Below, piece after piece: positions 16,268 through 22,990 of a stretch of DNA of 64,000 nucleotides; position 1 is the stretch's first letter, and each line of letters opens with the position of its first letter. Origin of the DNA: Actinomycetospora straminea (lineage in GTDB: Bacteria > Actinomycetota > Actinomycetes > Mycobacteriales > Pseudonocardiaceae); assembly GCF_028737255.1 (NCBI RefSeq), contig NZ_JAQZAN010000005.1, positions 1-64,000 on the forward strand, in the 5' to 3' direction. A program made the translations under genes and the position numbers. A model generated the notes under the pieces. The model was not told the origin of the DNA, searched no databases, and worked only from the letters and a program-made list of their open reading frames with translations.

Positions 16268-17499
16268 TGGAGATGGCCGGGACCTCCCCGCTGCCCGGCG
16301 AGCGCGGGCCCAGCAGGAGCGCCGGGGACGCGGGGGGCGCCGGGGTCGGCGGCGGCCCGCTGGTCGAGCGCACCGACCTGCGCGCCGAGCTCGCCGAGGG
16401 CACCCCGCCGCCCTGCCCGCAGTGCGGCGACGAGGCGCCCGCGGCGGCCGACGGCTCGTGCCCGACGTGCGGCGCGCACCGCCCGGCCCTGCGCGATCAC
16501 GTGGAGCTGGTCCTCGGCGACGCCGCGGCGATCACCGACCGGGGCCTGCGCCGGCGCCGCAACGAGGACGCCGTCGAGCTGGGCCGCCGCGTCGAGGGCG
16601 GGATCGAGACGTGGGTGGCCGTCGTCTGCGACGGCGTCGCGTCCGCGCGTCGCGGCGACGAGGCCTCACTCGTGGCCGTCGGCGCCGCGGTCGGGGCCGC
16701 CCTCGAGACCGCGGCCGCACCACCGACCCCGCCCACCGGCTTCCCGGCGATCTCGGCGAGCGACACCGGCCCCGTGCCCGTCGAGCCCGCGGAGCCGCCG
16801 TCCGGCCGGGCCGGCACCGGCGTGAGCGGCGAGCTGGACTCCCTGGCCACCGCCGCCTCGGCCGCCGCCGCCACCGCCGCGGCGGACCTCGGGCGCGGCG
16901 GCGGCGACGCGCCGGCCTGCACCTACGTGGCCGCGGTCGTGCGCGGCGGGGACGCGGTCGTGTCGTGGATCGGCGACAGCCGCGCCTACTGGCTCGCCGG
17001 CGACGGGTCGTCGCGCCTGCTGAGCACCGACGACTCGTGGGCCGAGGAGATCGCCAACGCCGGGATCATGTCGCGCGAGGAGGCGGCCCGCGACCGCCGC
17101 GCGCACGTGCTGACCCGGTGGCTCGGGCGCGACGCCCCGAGCGGTCCGGCGCATGCCCGCCGCGTGCGCGTCGGGACGCCGGGCCTGCTGCTGCTGTGCA
17201 GCGACGGGCTGTGGAACCACCTGCCCGATCCCGCGGTCCTCGCCCGCCTCGCCGCCCCGGCGCTCAGCGGGCCGCCGCCGGCCGAGGAGGGCGTCCCGGA
17301 CCACCCGGCGCTCGCCGCCGCCGCGGCCCTGCTCGCCGCGGCGCTCGACGACGGCGGCTCCGACAACGCGACGCTCGCGCTCGTGCCCGTCGTGCCGCCC
17401 GCCGACACCGACCGTCCCTCGGTCACCGTCGACGCGCGCGGCCCCGACGAGCGCACCGGCCCGATCCCGCTCGACGGGCCGGGGGTGGTCGACCGGTGA
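16267..17499 (+). CDS. PP2C-family Ser/Thr phosphatase with N-terminal zinc ribbon
   Basis: 410 residues. Residues about 45-65 form a CxxC...CxxC zinc ribbon (CPQCGDEAPAAADGSCPTCG). The PP2C domain shows DRGLRRRRNEDAVELG, VAVVCDGVASARRGDEAS, AVVSWIGDSRAYWLAGDG, LLLLCSDGLWNHL and DDGGSDNATLALV; the metal-binding aspartates in CDG, SDG and SDN are present, so it should be active. An Ala/Pro-rich insertion lies around residues 150-200. ATG 16267 overlaps the TGA of the kinase gene, and an alternative GTG lies at 16264. The next gene starts within its stop (GTGA), so the three proteins are probably made in fixed ratio. Confidence 0.92.
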   Translation: MEMAGTSPLPGERGPSRSAGDAGGAGVGGGPLVERTDLRAELAEGTPPPCPQCGDEAPAAADGSCPTCGAHRPALRDHVELVLGDAAAITDRGLRRRRNEDAVELGRRVEGGIETWVAVVCDGVASARRGDEASLVAVGAAVGAALETAAAPPTPPTGFPAISASDTGPVPVEPAEPPSGRAGTGVSGELDSLATAASAAAATAAADLGRGGGDAPACTYVAAVVRGGDAVVSWIGDSRAYWLAGDGSSRLLSTDDSWAEEIANAGIMSREEAARDRRAHVLTRWLGRDAPSGPAHARRVRVGTPGLLLLCSDGLWNHLPDPAVLARLAAPALSGPPPAEEGVPDHPALAAAAALLAAALDDGGSDNATLALVPVVPPADTDRPSVTVDARGPDERTGPIPLDGPGVVDR

Positions 17500-17945
17500 G
17501 CGAGACCCCCGACGTCGGCTCGGTCGGCGGCTCGTGGGTCGTCACCGTGTGGGCCGACCGCGACTACTTCGAGCTCGTGCGCGCCCGCGGCACCACGGGC
17601 GACCCGGACGACCTCCCCGGCGACTTCCCGACCGACCTCGCCCCCCGCGAGATCGCCCTGACCGCGGACGAGGTGCGCGTCGGCCGCGCGGGGGACCGGA
17701 CAGGCACCGACGCCCCGGAGATCGACCTCGGCGGCCCCCCGCGCGATCCCGGCGTCTCGAAGCTGCACGCCGTGCTCCTCGCGCTGCCGCCCGACCGGTG
17801 GGTCGTCATCGACGCGGGCTCGACGAACGGGACGACGCTGAACTACGGCGAGGAGCCGCTGACCCCGGACACGCCGGTGGCCCTGCGCCCCGGCGACCAC
17901 ATCCACGTGGGCGCCTGGACGACGCTCACCGTCGACCGTCGCTGA
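17496..17945 (+). CDS. FHA-domain protein
   Basis: 149 residues. The C-terminal FHA domain carries the phosphothreonine-binding signature: EVRVGRAGDR, DPGVSKLHAVLLALPPDRW (the S-x-x-H core), VVIDAGSTNGTTLNYG and PGDHIHVGAWTTLTV. The N-terminal about 50 residues (WVVTVWADRDYFELVRARG) form an extra strand region seen in actinobacterial FHA proteins linked to kinases. As last gene of the kinase/PP2C/FHA trio it is the likely reader of the phosphorylation state that the phosphatase resets. GTG 17496 shares GTGA with the phosphatase stop. Confidence 0.93.
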   Translation: MSETPDVGSVGGSWVVTVWADRDYFELVRARGTTGDPDDLPGDFPTDLAPREIALTADEVRVGRAGDRTGTDAPEIDLGGPPRDPGVSKLHAVLLALPPDRWVVIDAGSTNGTTLNYGEEPLTPDTPVALRPGDHIHVGAWTTLTVDRR

Positions 17946-17949
17946 GGGG

Positions 17950-18399
17950 TCAGCGTCCGCCCAGCGGGATCGGCCCGGTCGGCGCGTCCCAGGACACGAT
18001 CGGGGACGGCGGGCCCCCTGGCGCGCGCGTGATGACGAACCGGGCCGCCAGGAAGCTCACCGGCACCGCCAGCGCCGCGGCCAGCAGCGGGGCGAGGCGC
18101 TCGTCCACGCCGAGGTGCACGAGCGCGACCACGCCGATCGTCGTCGCGGCGATGTTGACCGCCTGCGACGCGGGGTAGAGCAGCAGCCGCGTCCACGTCG
18201 GGCGGACCCGGAAGGTGAAGCGGCAGTTGAGCAGGAACGACACGACCATCGCCGCGCCCAGCCCGACGACGTGCGCGACGAGGTAGCCCGCGTGCGGGTG
18301 CGCGAGCAGGTAGACCCCGTAGTAGGTGGCGGCGTTGGCCACTCCCACCAGGCCGTAGCGCACGAGCCCGCCGAGGAGCCCGCGCGCCCGCGGGGCCAC
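17950..18399 (-). CDS. GtrA-family membrane protein
   Basis: 149 residues with four membrane helices: RYGLVGVANAATYYGVYLLA, YLVAHVVGLGAAMVVSFLLN, CRFTFRVRPTWTRLLLYPAS (family signature NCRFTF) and LAAALAVPVSFLAARFVITR. GtrA proteins are small polyprenyl-phosphate-sugar carrier proteins. The mycobacterial member Rv3789, beside the DprE1/DprE2/Emb genes, was proposed to act in decaprenyl-phosphoarabinose handling, which fits the two upstream genes here. The GTG start at 18399 is two bases after the upstream stop, so it is the third gene of an operon. Confidence 0.9.
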   Translation of the reverse strand: MAPRARGLLGGLVRYGLVGVANAATYYGVYLLAHPHAGYLVAHVVGLGAAMVVSFLLNCRFTFRVRPTWTRLLLYPASQAVNIAATTIGVVALVHLGVDERLAPLLAAALAVPVSFLAARFVITRAPGGPPSPIVSWDAPTGPIPLGGR

Positions 18400-18401
18400 G
18401 G

Positions 18402-19451
18402 TCAGGCCATCGCCGTGTAGACCGCGAGCCCGATGAGCACCACCCAGACCAGGCCGAGCACCTGCAGCACCCGGTCGCCGAGCACGATCTCCTCGGGCTC
18501 CCCGCCGTTGCCGCCGTCGACGTCGACCGCGTAGCGCAGCACCGCCACCACGAACGGGACGATCGACACGATCGCCCAGGTCGACGGCGCGGACGGCAGC
18601 CGCCCGGGCATGGCCGTCACGCCGATGCCGAACGCCCACAGCCCGTAGGCCATGATCACGACGGTGGCCGAGAGGGACCAGACGAAGCGCAGGTAGGACG
18701 CCGAGTAGCGCTCCAGCGACTTGCGGATCTTCGCGCCGGTGCGCTCGGAGAGCCGCATCTCGGCGTAGCGCTTGCCCGACGCCATGAACAGCGAGCCGAA
18801 CGCCATCGTGAGCAGGAACCACGGCGACAGGTACAGCCCGGCCGCGGCACCACCGGCGATCGCCCGCATGAGGAAGCCCGACGAGACGATGCAGATGTCG
18901 ATGACGGGTTCGTGCTTGAGCCACAGGCAGTACGCGAGCTGCACGGCGATGTAGATGCCGGTGACCGTGAGCAGGTCGGGGTCGGCGAGGAAGCTGACCC
19001 CGAGCGCCCCGGCGAACAGCACGATGCCGGTGACCACCGCGAGCGCCGGCGGCACGATGCCCGCCGCGATCGGCCGGTGGCGCTTCTTCGGGTGCGCGCG
19101 GTCGGCCTCGACGTCCTTGGTGTCGTTGATCAGGTAGACACCGGACGCGGCCAGCGAGAACGCGACGAACGCCAGCGCGACGTCGGGCAGCACCGTGAGG
19201 TCGAGCAGCCGGCCCGCGGCGAACGGCGCCGCGAGCACGAGGACGTTCTTCACCCACTGCCGCGGGCGCATCGCCTTGAGCAGGCCCAGCGGCACGGCCA
19301 GCGAGCGGGGGCGGGTGGAGGTGGTGGGCTCCGCGGGGCGGGCCTTGTCCTCGGCGACCCGGTCGGAGACGGCCTCGGCGGTCGGGGCGGCCTCCGCGGG
19401 GGCGGCGCTCTCCTGCTCGCGGGCGGAGCTGGGCGGCGTGAGGGGGGTCAT
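18402..19451 (-). CDS. Decaprenyl-phosphate phosphoribosyltransferase (UbiA family)
   Basis: 349 residues. A disordered leader of about 55 residues is followed by a UbiA prenyltransferase-type membrane domain: MRPRQWVKNVLVLAAPFAAG, VYLINDTKDVEADRAHPKKR (the first Asp-rich motif) and HRPIAAGIVPP, then about eight helices. This matches mycobacterial Rv3806c, which transfers phosphoribose from PRPP to decaprenyl phosphate, the first committed step to decaprenyl-phosphoarabinose. Genes for its phosphatase and GtrA flank it and an Emb arabinosyltransferase lies 3.5 kb away. ATG 19451 overlaps the phosphatase stop by four bases. Confidence 0.93.
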   Translation of the reverse strand: MTPLTPPSSAREQESAAPAEAAPTAEAVSDRVAEDKARPAEPTTSTRPRSLAVPLGLLKAMRPRQWVKNVLVLAAPFAAGRLLDLTVLPDVALAFVAFSLAASGVYLINDTKDVEADRAHPKKRHRPIAAGIVPPALAVVTGIVLFAGALGVSFLADPDLLTVTGIYIAVQLAYCLWLKHEPVIDICIVSSGFLMRAIAGGAAAGLYLSPWFLLTMAFGSLFMASGKRYAEMRLSERTGAKIRKSLERYSASYLRFVWSLSATVVIMAYGLWAFGIGVTAMPGRLPSAPSTWAIVSIVPFVVAVLRYAVDVDGGNGGEPEEIVLGDRVLQVLGLVWVVLIGLAVYTAMA

Positions 19452-20020
19452 GCGGTCCTCCAGCGGCCGACCGAGCCCCGGCGCACGAGCCGGCGCGCGC
19501 CGAAGGCGAACGCCGCTCCGAGCACCGAGCCCGCCAGCACGTCGGTCGGGTAGTGGACGCCCAGCACCAGGCGCGAGAGCGCCATGCCGGGGACGACGAG
19601 GGACGCCGCGCCCGCCGTCGCCCCGCCGGCGAGTCCGGCGTAGAGCAGGGCGGCGGCGGTGGTGGACGAGGCGTGCGAGGACGGGAAGCTCAGGCGGCTG
19701 GGCGTCCCGACGTGCACGGCCACCCGCGGGTCGTGGGGCCGGCGACGGCGCACCACGCGCTTGACGGCGATCGAGGCCCCGTGCGCGGCGACGACGCCGC
19801 CGACGGCGGTGGCCCACTGCCGGCGCCGCGGCGCGTCGAGCGCGGCACCGACGGCGCCCAGGGCGATCCACCCGGCGGCGTGCTCGCCGAACAGCGACAT
19901 CGCGCGGGCGGCACCGACCACGGGCGGGGTGGCGAGACGCTCCTGCACGGCCCGCAGGACCGCGACCTCCCCCCGGACCGGCCCGACGGTGACGCCGGGA
20001 TCCTCGGCTCGATCGAGCAC
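19448..20020 (-). CDS. PAP2 phosphatase, decaprenylphosphoryl-5-phosphoribose phosphatase type
   Basis: 190-residue PAP2-family membrane phosphatase with all three motifs: KRVVRRRRPHDP, LSFPSSHASST and SRLVLGVHYPTDVLAGSVLG. The position directly before the phosphoribosyltransferase mirrors Rv3807c/Rv3806c, where it is thought to remove the 5-phosphate from decaprenylphosphoryl-5-phosphoribose. GTG 20020 follows AGGAGG with an eight-base gap. It is the first gene of the three-gene operon. Confidence 0.9.
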   Translation of the reverse strand: MLDRAEDPGVTVGPVRGEVAVLRAVQERLATPPVVGAARAMSLFGEHAAGWIALGAVGAALDAPRRRQWATAVGGVVAAHGASIAVKRVVRRRRPHDPRVAVHVGTPSRLSFPSSHASSTTAAALLYAGLAGGATAGAASLVVPGMALSRLVLGVHYPTDVLAGSVLGAAFAFGARRLVRRGSVGRWRTA

Positions 20021-20145
20021 GTGGTGGTCCTCCTGGTGCAGGCGTGCGGACGTCCGGCCTCGACGCGGATGCTACGCGGGCCTTGACAACGGGCCCCGCG
20101 GTGGTCCAGTCGCCACGCCGGACGGTGGTTCCCGGGCGACGGGCG

Positions 20146-20958
20146 TCAGAACCACCTCTCGAGTACGGACGCCACACCGTCGTCGAGGTTGCTCGCGGTG
20201 ACCTCGTCCGCGACGTGGAGCACATCCGGGTGAGCGTTGCCCACCGCGACGCCGTGGCCGGCCCACCGGAGCATGGCGAGGTCGTTGGGCATGTCACCGA
20301 ACGCGACGACGTCCCCGGCGCCGACCCCATGGTGCGTCGCGGCACGCGCGAGACCCGTCGCCTTGGTGACGCCGCGGACCGCGCACTCGAGCAGCCCGCC
20401 GCCCGCCGAGTACGTGACGTCGACGAGGTGCCCGACCGCCCGCCGCGCCGCCTGCGCCATGTCCGCGCTGGTCCGGGTGGGGTGGCGGGCGAGCACCTTG
20501 ACCACCGGCTCGGCGAGCAGGTCGCCCGGCGCCACGTGGCGGTGGTCGGGGTGGGGCCAGGCGTGCACGTAGGCGGCCTCGGAGACGAACTGGTCCTCGC
20601 GGCGGTCGTAGGCGCCCGCGCCCACCCGCTCGACGGCCAGCCCGCAGCCCGGCACCGCAGCGCGCAGCCCGTCGGCCACCGCGGCCAGGGCGTCCACGTC
20701 GAGGGTCTCGGCGGCCACGACCCGGTCGGTCGCGGTGTCGTAGAGCACCGCGCCGTTCGCGGCCACGGTCAGCGCGTGCACCCCGAGCGCCTCGCACACC
20801 CGCGGGATCCACCGCGGCGGACGCCCGGTCGCGAGGACGAGGGGCACCCCGGCCTCGACCATCCGTCCGACGACCGCCCGGGTGCGCGGCGAGGGCTCCT
20901 CGTCGCCGCCGAGGAGCGTCCCGTCGACGTCGGTCGCGACCAGCCGCGGTCTCTGCAC
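20146..20958 (-). CDS. HAD-superfamily (Cof-type) phosphatase
   Basis: 270 residues. Motif I LVATDVDGTLLGGDE, motif II LVLATGRPPRWIP, a cap domain with TVAANGAVLYDTATD, and the last motif DVVAFGDMPNDLAMLRWAG place it in the Cof/YbiV branch of HAD sugar-phosphate or flavin-precursor phosphatases. It is probably cytosolic and Mg-dependent; substrate unknown. The GTG start at 20958 lies 7 nt after a TAGTCT box, suggesting a leaderless message. It is divergent from the next gene with only 41 bp between. Confidence 0.9.
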   Translation of the reverse strand: MQRPRLVATDVDGTLLGGDEEPSPRTRAVVGRMVEAGVPLVLATGRPPRWIPRVCEALGVHALTVAANGAVLYDTATDRVVAAETLDVDALAAVADGLRAAVPGCGLAVERVGAGAYDRREDQFVSEAAYVHAWPHPDHRHVAPGDLLAEPVVKVLARHPTRTSADMAQAARRAVGHLVDVTYSAGGGLLECAVRGVTKATGLARAATHHGVGAGDVVAFGDMPNDLAMLRWAGHGVAVGNAHPDVLHVADEVTASNLDDGVASVLERWF

Positions 20959-20965
20959 GTCACCG

Positions 20966-20971
20966 AGACTA
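20966..20971 (-). promoter_or_regulatory. -10 element TAGTCT (leaderless HAD gene)
   Basis: On the minus strand TAGTCT ends 7 nt before GTG 20958, which fits an actinobacterial leaderless promoter and supports the start choice. Confidence 0.5.
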
Positions 20972-20999
20972 TGACCTCGCGGCTCGGGTAACCGCCCCG

Positions 21000-21629
21000 G
21001 TGAGCACCATCGACTCGCTGCTCGACGAGGCCGGGCAGACCTTCGCGGACGAGGCGGGCATCGCGCTGCGCGACGAGCCCGCGCCGCTCTACCGCCTGCT
21101 CGTGCTGAGCGTGCTGCTCTCCCGGCGCGTGCAGGCGAAGCTCGGGACGCGGGCGTGCCGCGAGCTCGTCGACGCCGGCTACGGCACCCCGGAGCGCGTG
21201 CGCGACGCGTCGTGGGAGGACGTCGTGGCGACGCTGGGCCGCGCGAAGTACACGGGCACCGAGCAGACCACCACCGCCCTGCAGGAGGGCGCCCAGCGCG
21301 TCCTCGACGAGTGGGGCGGCGACCTGCGGCGCCTGCGGAAGGCTGCCGACGGCGACGTCGCGACCCTGCGCGAGCACCTCACCGCGTTCCCGCGCCTCGG
21401 CCCGGTGGGCGCCGACATCTTCGTGCGCGAGGTCCAGGCCGTCTGGCCCGAGTACCGCCCCCACCTCGACGAGAAGGCCCTCGCCGGCGCCGAGAAGCTG
21501 GGCCTGCCCACCGACGCGGGGAAGCTGGCCGAGCAGGTGGCGGGCGACGACCTCGCCCGCCTCGCCGCCGCCCTGGTCCGCGCCGACCGCGACGACCAGG
21601 TGCGGGAGGAGGTCGGCGGGGACGATTAG
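21000..21629 (+). CDS. Endonuclease III-like HhH-fold protein
   Basis: 209 residues, all-helical. It resembles the endonuclease III / HhH-GPD glycosylase superfamily in layout: LYRLLVLSVLLSRRVQAKLG, TPERVRDASWEDVVATLGRA, LTAFPRLGPVGADIFVREVQ (helix-hairpin-helix-like) and a C-terminal VWPEYRPHLDEKALAGAEKL. The catalytic Lys of EndoIII and the 4Fe-4S cluster cysteines are not evident. Such proteins are annotated as endonuclease in many actinobacteria, but the activity is unproven. GTG 21000. Its stop lies 46 bp before the repeat field. Confidence 0.72.
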   Translation: MSTIDSLLDEAGQTFADEAGIALRDEPAPLYRLLVLSVLLSRRVQAKLGTRACRELVDAGYGTPERVRDASWEDVVATLGRAKYTGTEQTTTALQEGAQRVLDEWGGDLRRLRKAADGDVATLREHLTAFPRLGPVGADIFVREVQAVWPEYRPHLDEKALAGAEKLGLPTDAGKLAEQVAGDDLARLAAALVRADRDDQVREEVGGDD

Positions 21630-21673
21630 GCGGCTGGTCGGGCTCGCGTCGATCCCGGTGCGGCGACCCTGCT

Positions 21674-22235
21674 CGCGACCTATGCACAAGATCGCACCGA
21701 GACCGACCACCCCGTCGGCGAGCGAGCACCACCCGGCGGGCACCCCCGGCCGCCGTCCGACCGACGACGCCGCCATCGGCGCGCACCTCGCCACCGCAGC
21801 TCGACCTCGCACCGAGCTCGGCTCGCGACGTATGCACAAGATCGCACCGAGACCGACCACCCCGTCGGCGAGCGACCACCACCCGGCGGGCACCCTCGGC
21901 CGCCGTCCGACCGACGACGCCGCCATCGGCGCACCTCGCCACCGCAGCTCGACACCGCACCGAGCTCGGCTCGCGACCTACGCACAAGATCGCACCGAGA
22001 CCGACTGCCCTGTCGGCGAGCGAGCATGACCCGGCGAGCACGCGACCGCACCCCAACCGACGACGCCGCCATCGGCGCGCACCTCGCGCCCGCAGCTGGG
22101 CATCGCACCCTGCTCAGCGATGACCTATACACAAGATCGCACCGAGTCCGACCACCCTGTGGTCGAGCGATCGCTACCAAGGCGGGTGATCGCGCCTGGA
22201 CCGACGGCGCCAGCCCCGTGACCCGCGTCGGCACG
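21674..22235 (+). repeat. Four tandem ~148-bp repeats with core CTATGCACAAGATCGCACCG
   Basis: The core begins at 21681, 21831, 21979 and 22126 (periods 150, 148, 147). Units 1 and 2 are nearly identical over their whole length. Unit 3 is diverged in its middle and unit 4 is recognisable mainly through the first about 55 bases. Each unit runs from the core through GAGACCGACCACCCCGTCGG and GACGACGCCGCCATCGGCG to a GCACCGAGCTCGG end. Confidence 0.9.
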
Positions 22236-22520
22236 GCGAGCTGGCCCCCGCTCCCCTGGTGGCGACGCCGAGGCCGGCCCAGCGGCCGGTCGGGCTCGCC
22301 GGACCCCGGGGTGGGCAGCGAGGGCGCCGTTCGCTGCTTACTCGCGGCAGAACGGGGCCGCACGCGACGCGCGAGGACGCGCCGACGCTCAGCCCTCCGT
22401 GGCACGGGCCAGCCGGTCCGCCAATCCCGACGTCGCGGCGAGCTGCCAGCCTGTCTGCCAAGCCCGGCCTCTGCCGGGCGCCGGCACCGGACACGCCGTC
22501 CTCCGGAAAGCCCGGTCGGT

Positions 22521-22935
22521 CTCGACGCGATCACGCGCACACGTCCCCGCCGGCACCCCCGCTCATCGCCGACGCCCGCCGTCGTCGCACTCGATGCAAT
22601 CTTGTGCACAGCTCGCGCAGAGCGGCCGCCACCGCTGACCTCCGGTCGGTCTCGACGCGATCTTGGCATAGCTCGCCGGCGGTGCCTGCCATCACCGACG
22701 CCCGCCGTCGTCGCACTCGATACGATCTTGCGCGTAGCTCGCCTCAACGTGCCGCCGCCGACGCCCTGCCGCCGTCGCACTCGACGCGATCTTGTGCATA
22801 GCTCGCCCACGAGGCCCGCCACCGCCGGCGCTGGCCGTCGCTCCCGACGCGATCTTGTGCGTAGCTCACCCACGGTGCCCGCCCTCAACCAGGCGCACCC
22901 CGTCGCTCTCGACGCGATCTTGCGCATAGCTCGCC
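22521..22935 (-). repeat. Seven ~64-bp repeats carrying the same core, inverted
   Basis: Cores of the form CTCGACGCGATCTTGTGCAT followed by AGCTCGCC start at 22521, 22590, 22651, 22716, 22780, 22843 and 22908 (periods 61-69). The first copy is the most diverged and the fifth the closest to consensus. Their complement, GAGCTATGCACAAGATCGCG, is the core of the four upstream units. The stretches between cores are themselves partly alike (CGACGCCCGCCGTCGTCGCA), which argues against CRISPR spacers. Confidence 0.9.
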
Positions 22936-22950
22936 CGCAGGCCCGCCGTC

Positions 22951-22990
22951 AGACGCGCGCTCTCATCGCTGTCGACGAGAGCGCGCGTCT
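22951..22990 (-). terminator. emb terminator hairpin
   Basis: AGACGCGCGCTCTC (22951-22964), a 12-base loop, and the perfect complement GAGAGCGCGCGTCT (22977-22990). The right arm includes two bases of the emb TAG stop. A 14-bp GC-rich stem right at the 3' end is a likely intrinsic-type terminator, although a T-run is absent. Confidence 0.7.

Larger units (their letters stand above)
21630..22988. other. 1.36-kb non-coding repeat field
   Basis: There is no credible gene here; the open frames are caused by the high GC and the repeats. It holds four tandem units of about 148 bp, a middle stretch (22200-22515) in which I see nothing definite, seven units of about 64 bp in the opposite orientation, and the emb terminator hairpin. 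It splits the arabinan-related genes 17950-20020 from emb. Confidence 0.8.

Noticed and set aside
21670-22935. CRISPR array
   Set aside because: The intervals between cores resemble each other, unit lengths differ (about 148 and 64 bp), copies run in both orientations and no cas genes are present.
22521-22935. Chromosomal origin of replication
   Set aside because: The core holds a near DnaA box, but there is no dnaA, dnaN, gyrB or rpmH, and the 9-mers differ from TTGTCCACA in most copies.
21630-22988. Transposon or insertion sequence in the repeat field
   Set aside because: No transposase-like frame and no terminal inverted repeats with target duplication were seen; a MITE-like origin remains possible but is not shown.
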